Notes under the pieces: generated by a model | Told to the model about the DNA's origin: nothing | The model's input: the letters and a program-made list of their open reading frames with translations, nothing else | Databases searched by the model: none | Shown: piece by piece, positions 11,520-24,159 of the stretch | Numbering within the stretch: position 1 is the first letter of the stretch | Layout: each line of letters begins with the position of its first letter | NCBI GenBank assembly: GCA_022747635.1 | Contig: JAKTNV010000006.1 | Location: 70,347,590-70,411,589 of the forward strand | DNA length: 64,000 nucleotides | Source: Hetaerina americana | Taxonomy: Eukaryota > Arthropoda > Insecta > Odonata > Calopterygidae | Direction of reading: 5' to 3' | Position numbers and translations under genes: made by a program

Positions 11520-12428
11520 CAGGGTTCGTCCGGAAAATAAGTGTACTGATTTTTTCTCGCCGCTCCAGGCGCGCCCAGCACCGCTCTGACGGTCTGCGAT
11601 TGGAGGGGGGTATGTTGGCAAGCGACGCTGAAAAAGGCAGTCGGCTCTGAGCTGTGGTGTAGTGAAGAGCTCTGTTAACGCGAAACTCCACGCTCGACCC
11701 ACGTCACGGAACGCGATGCCGAAGTTTTTGGATTCCATCAAATTTGCGGTAAAGCTTGGGAAATCGTCTACCGAAACTGTCGGTATGATTAACCAGGCTT
11801 ACGGGGAGTTAGCCATGTCCAGAAACATGATCTTTCGGTGGCACAAGATGTTCGTGGAGGGCAGAGAAGAGGTCGACGACGAACCACGGCCTGGACGCCC
11901 ATCAACGACACTCACCGACGAAAATGTGCGAAAAGTTCGCGATGTACTGAACTCTGATCGTCGTCTTAGTGTTCGGATGATAGCAGAGCAGTGTAATCTT
12001 CGAAAACGAGTCGCCCGCGTCCGGCCAGCGATCAAAAACATCTGGCGGCTGCATCACGACAATGCGCCGTCTCACACCGCGCTTGTCGTGTCGGACTTCT
12101 TGGCCAAGCACGGCGTGGCAACGCTGCCGCACCCGCCCTACAGCCCGGACTTGGCACCACCGGACTTCTTTCTGTTCCCGAAGATAAAGAGGAGTTTGAA
12201 AGGAACGCGATACGGGACTTTGGACGCCGTCAAAGAGGCCGTGACGACGTGTCTTCGAGAGGTTCCCGATGATGCCTTCGCGGGAGCGTTCCAGGAATGG
12301 GAACGCCGCTGGAACAAGTGTATCGACTCACAAGGGTCCTATTTTGAGGAATATTAGCCTAAGATATGTAAAAGTGTAATACATTTTTTTTCCTGAGCTC
12401 AGTACACTTATTTTCCGGACGAACCCTG
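11520..12428 (+). mobile_element. Internally deleted mariner with identical 30-bp terminal inverted repeats
   Basis: The element begins CAGGGTTCGTCCGGAAAATA... at 11520 and ends with the exact reverse complement at 12428. Thirty bases match without mismatch, and TA lies on both sides (11518-11519, 12429-12430). At 909 bp it is about 0.4 kb shorter than a full mariner. The missing part maps to the middle of the transposase gene. Identical ends and an open frame point to a comparatively recent insertion. It cannot be autonomous but keeps the ends a related transposase would bind. Confidence 0.96.
11716..12357 (+). CDS. Mariner transposase, in-frame internal deletion (213 codons from MPKF)
   Basis: The frame opens at 11662 (231 codons). 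I prefer the second ATG at 11716, because MPKFLDSIKF begins where family transposases usually start. Residues 1-95 form the DNA-binding part: first helix-turn-helix with MSRNMIFRWHKMF, the hook DDEPRPGRPST, and the start of the second helix-turn-helix (RLSVRMIAEQCN). The sequence then jumps to LRKRVARVRPAI and HHDNAPSHT. About 130 residues are missing, including the rest of the second helix-turn-helix, the WVPHxL linker and the first catalytic Asp. The second Asp (HHDN) and third Asp (PPDFF) remain, spaced 34 residues apart, and the C-terminus (GSYFEEY) is complete. Lacking one of the three metal-binding Asp, it cannot catalyse transposition. Whether it is translated is unknown. Confidence 0.85.
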   Translation: MPKFLDSIKFAVKLGKSSTETVGMINQAYGELAMSRNMIFRWHKMFVEGREEVDDEPRPGRPSTTLTDENVRKVRDVLNSDRRLSVRMIAEQCNLRKRVARVRPAIKNIWRLHHDNAPSHTALVVSDFLAKHGVATLPHPPYSPDLAPPDFFLFPKIKRSLKGTRYGTLDAVKEAVTTCLREVPDDAFAGAFQEWERRWNKCIDSQGSYFEEY

Positions 12429-12430
12429 TA

Positions 12431-13308
12431 TCTTCGGTCGCTGGATAAAATCATGAGCAAGAGATAAAAATATTTTTTTGATTTTTTCAAACTATTACAA
12501 GGATGTACATAGCATGGAACGAAATTTTCAAATTTCACACTTGAAAGTGTTACCTAATTTGAAGTTTTATTTATTTAATCTTCTCACAAGTCTAACCGTT
12601 TTGCTTCATCGTTAAGGAGATGATAGGTGATTATCCATTTTAGTTAAGTCCAAACCAACCCTCAGACAGGTTTAATTAATGCACAGAATATTTAAACTTT
12701 TGAAAAGATGGGGGTGAAACACAATCCTCAGTGGGGCGTAAAATAGCCCAGTTGATGTTGAAGGGACCCTGACGCCTTGAGGTCCGATTTTTTCCCTGGT
12801 CTAACCGCGGAACACAACCAATGCGAAGCAACAGTTAAAAACGATTAACTATTAAATTTTTTGCTGTGAAAACAAATTACACTCAAGAAATAGTATTAAA
12901 TTTATACCGCAACGTCCAATTGCCCTAATATATAATGCCATCTTAAATATTAAGCGTCTATCACGCTAATGGCCTGAATATTTTGAAAATTGGGACAATA
13001 AGTAAATTCAAAGTTGACAAAATCAACTTCATCACATCTGCTATGCAATTTTCATAAGGTACCGCTATAATATTATATAAAAAAACATCATTTACTTTGT
13101 TCCTCCAATTTTATTAAGCGAAATCAGACAATCGAAATATAGTTCCTAGCAATGGAAACATGAATTGCTACAGAACGAGAAGATATTAAGCTGTAGTTCC
13201 TCCGATTTATTTTTCCAGTATTGTATACAAAAGATTATTGAAGATGGAAAAATAGTGACTTCCATCGCCAAGAGCAGAAATCAACATGTATTATCGAAGC
13301 TGTCAAAA
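12431..13308. other. AT-rich, nothing recognised
   Basis: A slightly GC-richer patch at 12710-12830 matches nothing I know. Confidence 0.45.
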
Positions 13309-13311
13309 ATA

Positions 13312-13372
<61 letters not shown>

Positions 13373-13404
13373 GTTTATTTATTTATATACATATATATAC
13401 ATAT

Positions 13405-13458
<54 letters not shown>
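13309..13458. repeat. Compound (TG)n(TA)n microsatellite
   Basis: (GT)n at 13311-13329 passes into (AT)n. Two TACATATGTTTAT interruptions are followed by a second long (AT)n. Tyr/Ile-repeat frames in several frames are artefacts. Confidence 0.97.
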
Positions 13459-13461
<3 letters not shown>

Positions 13462-14270
13462 CGAAGTATGAATATTGGAAACACTTTCAAGCTTTATTCG
13501 TGATTTTATATCGTAAAGAAAGCTTCAGAAAATATGTCTCATTTACTCAATGAAAATGTAACGCTTTACCTTTATATCCTGATATCCCGAATTAATACGA
13601 GCATGATCGAATTCGATGATATAATTACTGCGTTATATATATTCAAAGAGCAATGGGTACAAGTCATTCCCTTTTTTACATCCCCTATATAAACCCTGAT
13701 ATCTGAAAGCTTAAGTGTCGGCCTACTTATGATACCGCAAAATTGACTTAGAAAATTACAATGCTTTTCTTTATCCCCAGGTTTGTAGTGAGTTTTGGAA
13801 AATATTTCTGTCTCAATTAGCCGATATTCTGTTAAATAACGATGTTTTGTAACTTAGTCAACAAAACTTGCGGAAATACATTTTCAATCATTTTTTCTGT
13901 GGCTTCGTGTATCGAAGGATAAATGCCTAATTTCACCCGAGGAGTCTGCGTAAGAATATTGCAGATATGCAAAAGGCGATTGCTGCTTATTTGCCGCAGG
14001 ATTCCGTCTTATTCTCTCTTCCATATTTTACGTTTCCGCAAAGCTATAAAAATGTTGACGACTTTAAAATCCATTTTCTCCGTGGAGTAGAGGAACTACC
14101 TTTAAATTTCCCAATGATGTTTTCCTAACTGGTTCTGCCCTGTTTAACCAATCACAGAGGAGAGAAATTTCTCTATGCCGACACTTAAAAAAACCTTATA
14201 TTTTTTTAACGAGAAAATTTTCAAGTTTACAGACAGGGCAGTTTCAAAGAATAAACTACATTATCCCAAA
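13459..14270. other. AT-rich, nothing recognised
   Basis: No supportable feature. Confidence 0.45.
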
Positions 14271-14274
14271 ATCG

Positions 14275-14950
14275 TTCTTTGGTGAAAAGACGTTCCATCT
14301 ATCTTCCCCCCTAAACCCACCCTTTTTATTCCCTTGCCCACTCTTTTTCCGAAGCACCATTCCATTCTTTTCTTACCCTCAACCCTTTTTAGAGTCCCTT
14401 CCAATCTCCCCGGCAGTATCACCCTTCCCCAAACCCACCCCATTCTGACCTGCCTCTTCCTCATTATCTCGCTTCCATGCCTACTGCCTACCGACTTACC
14501 TATCCACTGCCACACCAACGCAGAATAACACACACACCCCCACTTCCCACCCATAGTTCCATTTTCTTGGCTCCAATCCTCCCCTCCCCTGGCCTCTCTC
14601 TTTCTCCTTGGCAAACTCCCATCCCACCACCTACCTCCACTCTTTTTTCTTCTTTTAATTATTCCCATTTGACTCCCCCCCACCCTCCAACTATCCTTCT
14701 CCAATCTCATCCTCACACTATTCCTTAACCCTCCACCTCCGCGGACTAATTTGTTTCCCCTTTTTTCCCTTAACTTTGTCTCTCCCTCGAAACAGAAGGG
14801 GAAAAAATAACGGTTCTGGACCATTCTTCTTCCTGTCTCTCCATATATCCTTCTCTTCTCTCACCCCCTCCGTCTAACTCTTTTCTTCACCCTCGGCCGG
14901 GATGAAAGTGGAATGGTAGACTGTGCGTCGACGGAAGAGAAGGGATTACT
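14275..14950. other. Pyrimidine-rich island with short purine-rich right edge
   Basis: The + strand is CT-rich from about 14280 to 14890. It then switches to a short GA-rich stretch (GGGATGAAAGTGGAATGG ... GGAAGAGAAGGGA, to 14950). The 187-codon minus-strand frame here is Arg/Gly/Lys-rich and reflects composition. Confidence 0.75.
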
Positions 14951-16379
14951 TACCACCAATATGCGACTTTTTACGCGGCCACGTCTATTAAGTGGAATTC
15001 TACAGTTTTCATGTCACCGTGGATGAAGCTGCACGTTTTCGTCTCGCCAGAATTCCTATTTAGACATATTTTCTAAAGACTCATTCATTTCAAAAGATAA
15101 GATTGGTGATACAGGGGCATTTGAAAACATTGTTAAGCTAAATTTTGTCTAGCAACATCTGAGAGAGAGTTCAATTGCAATTAATAATTTACTTTCCAGC
15201 ATAAACTTCAATCAACATTTTTATGTGGCACATATATTTTTTAAATGAAAATGATCGAATTCAAAAGTAACCAAATAGTAATTGAATGCAACTGGTCGCA
15301 AGAAGTAGATTAAAATACACGATAGTTATATAGAAGATGAAGAAGTAGCAAATTAAAAAAACAAAATTAACACAGTTCCATTGCTGGAATCATAATAAAT
15401 TAATATCAATTTTACATTTTAGTTACCATTATTAAAAATTCTCAAGAAAAGATTCTTTCAGGCAGAACACTGTTATTAAACGTAGTACAATAATTTTACT
15501 CCTTCAAAGTTATATCAGGAACTAGAATATTAGAAGCAATAGAACTCTGAAATTTCAATCTTCGCCAAAAAAATATGGAAAAAAATATACCTGTAAGATC
15601 CAGCATTCAAATTTAAGCGCACGAATATCTGAAATATTTTAATTTACGTCATTGCTATTATTTGGTGGTATCCCGTATTACATAGATTTTTAATAGATGG
15701 AAGCATAGCGAGTCTATATTTTTTAGTCTCCCCTATTAAGACTCAAACTCAAAGCGCAGGTGACAAGAAACTTTTCTTTAATCGAGTATATTCCTGCCTC
15801 CCTTAATTCCATACAGGTTTTGTACTTCTATCCTCCCGGTATCTGAATCCTAATAAATCATAGGATATCTCTTAGGATTAATTTCAACTGCCTCTACGGA
15901 GACGATGTATGCGGGAAGATGAGGAGATTCGAGAACCTAAGGAAGAAGAAACAAAAATTTCTCTTTTTCATGGCGTTTCTTCAACATTACAGATACTCGT
16001 GCACTCGTGCCACGCTTTTTCACCGTTTTTGGAACAAGGCTACCCAGAGAACTCAGTCCCAGGCAGAGTGTCCTAAATAAAGCAGCAACATTACGACGCT
16101 GACCACATTAACCTGAAGACTTTTCCAGGACTCGGGGCGAAACCGTTGTCTAAGAATCAACCTACGCGACGGTGATTCCCGGAAGCATAATGGATCCTTC
16201 ACCAGATCGACTTTGCGGAAGCCTTGAAGTTAAACTAAAGCTTTATCATCTGCATATTTGACTTCATAAATTTCCAACGACTTATATTCATATGTACAGT
16301 TCTTCTAATACCACTTTAACCATTTTTCCAGCATTTACACTAAAAAAGTACGTGTTTAATGAGTCACTTTTGTCTTACT
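14951..16379. other. AT-rich, with one unexplained GC-richer block (about 16010-16220)
   Basis: The block around TTTTCCAGGACTCGGGGCGA...GACGGTGATTCCCGGAAGC stands out from its surroundings. It could be a piece of an interspersed repeat, but I cannot assign it. Confidence 0.4.
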
Positions 16380-16830
16380 TTTCTTCCTAATCTTACTCAG
16401 TCTGACTCTACATCCGGCCCACCCACCCACCTGATAAGCATCCGATCAGTCTACGGCGTGTGCAGATTTCTTTAATATTTAGCCGTTCATCCCTCCTATA
16501 TACTCCTACTTTCTGCATTACATTCATTAATTCTACTTAATATAATCCATTAAACGATTTATAGAACTCTTCCAAAGAAACAAATACATCCTGATTGTAC
16601 TATAATCGCCATTCTATTAGTGACCTCATTACTACCATTTAGTCCCGCATAAAGTTCATCCTTACTGGTCAGCCCCTAAAAAGCATTTGGCTCTCCTCTA
16701 TATCGTCTTAATGATGATCCTGAGTACCATATGATATACCCATGTTTTACTGCAATATTTTTTAATTTTCTCGACTCTCCTAAAACATATTCTAGATGTT
16801 ATCAGATAAATATTTTACCGCTATAAAATG
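16380..16830 (-). mobile_element. Non-LTR retrotransposon reverse-transcriptase fossil
   Basis: On the minus strand, in shifting frames, the entry to a LINE reverse transcriptase is visible. SRICFRRVEKIKKY lies near 16760-16800, matching the family RILLRRVEKKIEEY. YNQDVFVSLEEFYKSFN near 16550-16600 corresponds to the motif-A region, YNQDVYACFVDFEKAFD in better copies. ELMNVMQKVGVYRRDERL follows. A 19-nt stretch (minus strand of 16581-16599) is identical to 47725-47743 in the LINE fossil at 46900-48800, so the two copies belong to the same or sister families. Stops and frameshifts throughout; motif-A Asp is not conserved. Confidence 0.75.
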
Positions 16831-19485
16831 TAGAGAGTAAGATACATAGGAGTTAGTGGGACAGATACAGGAAGGCACAATTTTGTTAGACTTTCGATGA
16901 TCGTGGGTAACGTGACCTTTATCGACTTAATTTGACTGTCAATAAATGATATCCATTTAGAATAATATTACGGAATTTTGTCACCTCTAAACATAAACTA
17001 AAATATGACACGCGTTGATATATTGGGTAATTTGCCGAAAAACCATATGGTTCCATATTATCCACAAAAAATGAGAAAACTTATTAACAATCCTGGCGTT
17101 CGTCCCGTTAAAAACACTTAATTATGAAAAAGATTCGATCATAAAAATAAAAAGTTTAGAATCCGTACAAATTGTCCTTCATGGAAGAAATTTCCAGTAA
17201 TTTTGAAGAAAAAATGTTTTTTCTAATCAAGGAGCATCACATTTAATTACGTGCAGTCATTTCAATATCAAATTCAGTTAAATTTACTGAAATTTTAATT
17301 ATTCCCACAGATAATGCATAAAAAGTAGCTTCATTAAAAAGTAGCTTATTAATGCTTAATTACCGCATATTGATGACAAGTTCCTCGTTAATTAATTGAT
17401 TAATTCGTTTACGTAATTAGTTAAGACTTTAAATACGACAAATATTATTGCTATAATAGCACCCCCACATGCTTAAACAATCGAGAACTGCAGGGTAAAT
17501 ACTGTGCATTAAAAAATAATAGAGAATATTACCGAGAAATAAAAATCTCACATTATCATTAATGTCATAAAAATAAGCCATATTATACAACAGCGTCTCT
17601 GGACATCATTCAACATTGCCTTCATACATTTTTCTAACTCTGGACAAAACTACTGTTTAACTATTTCGTTTAAAATAGCACTTAATAATGAAACAATTAA
17701 TACAAAAATCATTACTTATTAGTGAACAAGCACATGGCTGGGCTTAAAAATTCCATAATTTTTCTCAAAATTTTCTTCGAGTAATCAGTTTTACATATCA
17801 TGATTTGTAACAGGAAAACGATCAATCTTGATAATAGTTCAATACTATTTAAATTGCCTTACAATTCGATAAAAGTCAAAACTACGTTAAACCGATGGTT
17901 GGACTTTCCTGGTGACATGATTTCTGCTATACAAGAAATAATTTCGAGAGAGGAATCATTTTTCTATCTTATGAACGATCGAAGAGATTACTGAAAAGGA
18001 AGACGATTGGCGATATTGAAAGATTGATTTACCTTAGGTTTCGTTCAAGTGATGATGGTGAACTCAAATGCTTTAGTTTTAAATAGATTTGTTAAATAAG
18101 AGTATGCATTGAAAAAATGCAATGATATTGCCTAACGCAATGATTAGATACAGTGAATATATTTCCTTAAGTTTTCGGTACATTTCTTGGAAAAAGTATT
18201 TTCGGTACATTTTCATTCCAATTAACAAAAGGAATAACTAATCAGTTTCGAATACAATTAAATAAAACTATATGCAGCTGCTTAAGCACATACCCTTAAA
18301 GGGATCGGTTAGAGAACCTCCTTGGATCATTTAAATATCAGTGAAGGGTCGGAGTAAGGTGTACTTTTAAAATCGATGAGTTGATGCATCGAAGAACGGT
18401 GTGACATAACCGTAAACTTCTATAAAGCATTTGCACTTCGCTGCTTGATATTTAAAGACGCCACTCATAAAATAGAACTAACATTCCTTATTCCCACGAA
18501 AAATGCAACTAAGGAAACAGTTAATTGATAGAATTGATGTGTCTACACAGAAAAACAGGTAGACGGTGAACAATTTTTATTCGTCACTGAAACTCCGATG
18601 AATATTATACTAAAACATGAAGATGGATTCATTAAATATGCGGTAAGCTATTCCTGCGATTTATAACTTTTATTTTAATATTAGATAAATCCATTACCCT
18701 CTTTTACATCATCTTCCTTCGACGTGGAAATCGACATCATGCATTTTCTTTGAATACATTTTTAAAAACTCTGAACATAATATAATTGAAAATAATGTTT
18801 ACAATTTATAAAATTTTAGTGCTCCTATTTTTGATTCAATAAATTCACTAAATTTTTTAATAAAAAATAAACACCCTTCTTATGTAAAATAAACCATTAA
18901 TCGTACTTATAAGTTTACGTTTCGTGATCTACATATCATTATACATAACTTATGACTTTTAATTCATTTCCAACCAAGTTTCTAGTTCATATTTGTAATA
19001 TTTTGTTACTTTTGAATTATGTACCGTAGATGCTACAGAATTCAGGGAGAATTAGAGCACCGAATTATATTTTTAATACAGTTAATCTATGTGCAAAATA
19101 AAAGTGTTTCGCAATATTTGGGCCAGTTTGCTTTCTAACTAACGCATAAAAGGCTATTCCAAGCAAATGTTGAGCATTTTCGTTCCATTAAGACAGTGAA
19201 ATTATAATAACTGATAAAGATAATAAAAGAATAACAATAAAACCTGGCAGATGATTTGTAATTAAAAAGCGAATGATTGTTAAACGTGATCCAAAGTATT
19301 CTAAACGTATATAACCTTTTTTTTGCATTATGTAAAATATAACTATATTTTACTTTCATATAGCTTGAGAATGAATTCCAACAAAAAATTAAATTAAATT
19401 AATATATTTCTCTTAAGTTTTTTATGAATGGTTGAAAGCGTGAAAAAATACCGAGTGAAAAAATCAAACAGTTTCAGTCATTGTG
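16831..19485. other. AT-rich, nothing recognised
   Basis: Long AT-rich tract with many TTAATTAA-like strings. No coding or repeat structure that I can support. Confidence 0.5.
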
Positions 19486-19489
19486 CCAC

Positions 19490-19870
19490 TGCAACCAATT
19501 ATTTGTAACCGTTACCCCTGGGACGAATTATCTCCATGGTAACCTCTAACACCGTACTACATTCCTGGTGACACCACCGCCTCAACTTTTAATAGGTTTC
19601 CACGGCTCTTGCAAAGAAGTTCCGACCCCAGAAAATCCCCTGGTGATTAGCGGCGCTGAAGGAGGTAGACATACTAAGGAAGGAGAAAAGGCGAGTGAAC
19701 GCGATAAAACGCATTTATATTCAAAGAGACCATTGTTCCAATGGTTTGCTCTCCTCAGCGCTGCGAATGCCAATGAGCAATGAACCAGCAGGAATTGAGC
19801 ACCTCAGCGTATGAAGGAGCTCCACGTTTTCCAAGGCGACAAAGTGCTTTGGAACTCAAGAGTTAGATTT
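19490..19870. other. GC-richer block of unknown nature
   Basis: About 380 bases with more G and C and a few CpG. A 71-codon + frame (19568-19783) and a 63-codon - frame overlap. Neither shows motifs, so I do not call a gene. It may be a degraded repeat or an exon too short to recognise. Confidence 0.3.
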
Positions 19871-21689
19871 TACTCAGAGTAAGAATATAGGAGAAATGGT
19901 TCTTTATGACTCACATTAGTTTCCAAATACTTTTGCAAGCTTTCCAAACCTTGTAATGCAGCTAGACGCCATGATTGAGACAAATTCGGGCGCGATAAAA
20001 CTGCTCGAAGAGTCAATACGCTGATTTCAAAAAATGCGTTTAAGTATTCTTCATTGCATTCAATTTATTTATATTAAAACTATTGGCAAAAATAGAACTT
20101 GAAGTGTAAGAAGTAACAAAAAAAATAGAAAACAATCACACTAATCATATAAAGATTTGTGCAAATAATTGTTGTAGGTGTTTACGGAATAAACCAACAC
20201 AAATTTGAATTTTCAAACTCTATACTCATAACCCCACGTGCATCATTGCATAGGCAAGAGACGTAATTTTACTATATCACACGAGTAGTTTTTTGTTAAT
20301 AGCCATGACCAATTGCAAAACAGTGCACAAAACTGTTGCAATTTACCTTCATCTCCGGTTGTAAACTTTATAAAAAATAAGGAAGTAATAAATACTGTGT
20401 TTAAGGACATTTTCAGTATCTAGTGCAATAAGATTCCATTTTACTTGTAAAGCAAGCCACTGTTTCACTTCGATAAGCATTACAACTAACAGTTTAATTA
20501 TGAATATAATGAAGGTGATTTCTACAGAACGAGCGTTTTTTCATCTACACATTTCTCCTTTTCCTCTACAAATAGATCAATAACTGATTGTTAGATGGAT
20601 AATTTATCTGTTCAAGAAATATTCTGACACACCTAGAAAAACACTTTGAGCTTCAGTAACAGAAAATTACAGGTTATATAGTGTATTCTATGGTTATTTC
20701 CCATTCGCCTTAACATGATGAATTCCGTTTGATAATAAAAAATGCATTTTTTTTATTTCTCAATCTCTTCAATGAGTTTTATGAAATTATGTTAGTAATA
20801 ATTTACAAATAATTGACTCTTAGAAACCAGTGACGAGATATGAGCAATGAAATGAACCCTTCGAGTACAAAGCTTCCAAATTTTTACCACCCTCAAAATG
20901 GATGCATGACGCATAGAAATATATTCTCATGAAATCGATTATCTTTGGGTTTAACGGAGTCAATTATTCCATGAACAATAACAAAATCTAATCTTTGTTT
21001 TACAGAGTTGAGAGTGGTGATAAAATTATGAATGCATTCCCATCTCATTCTCCCTACGCTTTATTTACTTTATGCTTTTTAGTTGCATTAATATATGAAA
21101 TAAACGCTGATCTGAAACAAATTATACATCTTACGGTAAAATAGATTTGTAAAATAAATATATTTTACTCGCGCAACATTTATAGAGAGGTAAACTCCGA
21201 CGCATTGATGATATAGCAATAAAGTCATTTATTCGATATTTAATCTCGTTAATTTGGAATCAAAATTTAAGCAAGCAAAACGAATATAATAATAAATAGT
21301 ATACGTTCTCAAGAAATTTGCGGAATATATATCGATATTTTATTGTGATAAGCAAATGAAACCCTTTAACATGTACCTTACAGTGTATGAAGCAAACATA
21401 TCCATGTGTGAAAAAACATCAACTGATATTTTTATTTTATTTTGACTAGGATGTAATGAAATGGTATACATCACCTCTTATCTAATTTTAAAGTGGAGAT
21501 TAATGTATGAATGTGATAAACAATGTTTATTTTTATTAAGCCAATTGTCACAAAAATATTCCTGATTTTTTTAAGTTCTAGTTAAAATTAAAGAATACAT
21601 CATTATTTTGGGAGAAAAATTTGCATTAATTGTCATAATGTGTTCAATAGAAACATAAATATATAAGTTACAGTATTTGTTAATTAAAT

Positions 21690-21690
<1 letters not shown>
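19871..21690. other. AT-rich, nothing recognised
   Basis: No supportable feature. Confidence 0.5.

Positions 21691-21691
<1 letters not shown>

Positions 21692-21762
<71 letters not shown>
21692..21762. repeat. (TA)n microsatellite
   Basis: Uninterrupted TA tract of about 70 bases. Confidence 0.97.
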
Positions 21763-21765
<3 letters not shown>

Positions 21766-23810
21766 TAATAATAGCAGTACATTTTTGCTAGATAATATCG
21801 ATACTGATTATGGTTACAAGTTCCCTCTAACGATATTCGTTCAAATAAATATAAGAACGTTTATTCTTATCTTCAGAAGGAACGTACTTTGTCCCCCCCC
21901 ACATCAAAGAAGAAGCCATGTTCCACGAAAATACTTAAAAACAGCAATGAGTCATGCTGGCTCTTGCGCCACAAAAAACTTTGAATTATAATTCACCATA
22001 AAATTTTAAACAGCTCACAGTTTAATGAGTCAAAACTTGAAGACAATTGTAATAATATCGCAGAAATCAGTTTCAATAACCGACGAAACAGGAGTACTAG
22101 AGTATATTGTTGAAAATATCATAAACGGACTTTTCTGATTTCTATATGTTTATTTAACAATCAAACCTAGAGGTACCTTAACCTAAAGTAAAATGAGTCA
22201 AAAAGTTAACCTATAGAGAAAATAAAATTAATGCTCTATTTTCTTCATAGATATGCTTCTATTCAGTATATATACGTCGATTTACGGGATAAAGAATAAA
22301 CTATTGTCGCCAAACTTATCGACAATATTTTCAGCAACGATATTTTTTCCACGCCGTGTCCAAAACCGATTTGAATCTTCCTCATAGCCGTCACGTCATT
22401 GTTATCCCCGGGCAGAATATTTGGTGCACTACCGTTCCTGTCAGTTCAGATGGTGTTTTTTTATATTCATGAGAAAGGTTTAATTTTATTAAGCATGAGT
22501 TATTCCGAGCCGTAATCCATTCGCAAAGAACTGCATAATGAAACAAAGTTACACCTTATAGTAATACGGAAAATATTTACTACAATTCGGAAGATAAATA
22601 TTAATACAACCAAATAAATTATTGAATGTCCATTCCATATTACACCACTAGCATTTTAACCAAAAGCACATTTAACTGGACATGAAATTACCCTTTAAGT
22701 CTTCTATGATATTCAACAAAATCCATCTACTCTTTTATCAAGTTGGCATTTTATATGTAAACACAAAAAAAATCGGCTAACCCTTCACCTCAGTTAAAAA
22801 ATCAACACATTGTATCCTCCAACTGCATATTTTAAAGTGATATAGTGCAGAAAACACAATTATTTTCAAAAAAGTACGGAGCTTTACTTATTAGCATTAA
22901 TAAAAACGAAAGTTATTCGTTTAATCAATAAATTACCTCCCTACTTGGGATAAAATGTCCTGGGTTACACTGAAAATAATTCTTTAATTGCCTTTTTTCT
23001 ATGATTCCGGTAAGAACTGTATGATATGTTAGTTGAATGGGAATCTACACTTGGCTATCATTACCTGAGTCTAAGTTGTCTGCCATTGTCAGCCTCTTAA
23101 ATGAATCTAGTGTGGTCTTCGACCAATCCCCAATCACTTAACCATGGATTTCTAAAGTCGTCTGGTGTGTTTATTAGTCATCAGTTAAGCAGATAACTAC
23201 ATGGCGAGAGGTCCTTTTTCCTCAAATGTACTGCTTTGGTTGACTGCATCGGGCATCAAATTTTATAACAAACTACGATTTACCAAAAAAACACGTTTTA
23301 CTTTCAAATTACTAGTCTATTTGAGGATATTGACCTAAACTGATAATATATTCATGAGAGTCACCCAGTTGCAAATGGGTGACGGTACGATAGAAAATTA
23401 ATAGCAAAGATTGTTAATTAATTATAATTGATAAATATATTCTTAATGTATTGATGCAAACCTTTCGGTTCATTACAAAGGGACATAACTGCGTTGATTT
23501 TTATTGTAACTTAAAATTTAAACTATTTGTGCGATATAAGACCAGCTTTTTAGCGTAAAGAATACAATAAATTGTCTTGATATTGATTATGCAAAGTCAG
23601 GTTGTGAATCTTCCTTAATTTGCATTTAGTAGCCACAGAACCATTTTTGCACTATGATAACTACATTATAATATTGATAATAAAATTAAAATAAGTTTCA
23701 ACCATTGCTTAAATGAGATCATAAAACATTTTGGGTAAAGTTACGAAGAAGATTATCAGATGGGTTAAAAATACTCAAACACTCAAAAAATATTACTGAC
23801 AAGCAGTTTT
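21763..23810. other. AT-rich, nothing recognised
   Basis: A C8 run lies at about 21893. A small 8-bp inverted repeat (GTCACCCA/TGGGTGAC) lies near 23360. Nothing else stands out. Confidence 0.45.
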
Positions 23811-23812
23811 AT

Positions 23813-23886
<74 letters not shown>
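23813..23886. repeat. Compound (CA)n(TA)n microsatellite
   Basis: (AC)n at 23813-23825 runs into a long (AT)n. Confidence 0.97.
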
Positions 23887-23889
<3 letters not shown>

Positions 23890-24159
23890 CTTGTCCGACT
23901 AGAAGGCCATAAAGACTGGAAGATGTAAAATTTCGAAATAAAAGAATTATAAAATAAGGCGGACGTTATGTTGAAATGAATAAAGGAGAAAAAAGAAATA
24001 AATAGCAAAAGGGAACCTAAAACAAACGACAGCGAACCCCCCTGACAAATAGTATTTTTAAATGTATTTTGGAATCAGAAAAAATTCTGGTCAATGATAT
24101 GATATTCCTGGCAATACTTCAGACCCGAAATGTATGTATATTATACGGCGAGATGAATA

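Noticed and set aside
13309..13458. Possible CRISPR-like or satellite array
   Set aside because: The repeated units are simple dinucleotides with irregular interruptions, without a spacer/repeat structure; the DNA is eukaryotic.
13165..13503. Tyr/Ile-repeat proteins at TA microsatellites (also at 1928-2176, 8493-8938, 21571-21991, 23793-24008, 53269-53482)
   Set aside because: TA dinucleotide repeats are open in every frame and read as alternating Tyr and Ile; not genes.
14261..14824. 187-codon minus-strand open frame
   Set aside because: Arg/Gly/Lys/Trp-rich translation of a polypurine strand; no domain or conserved motif.
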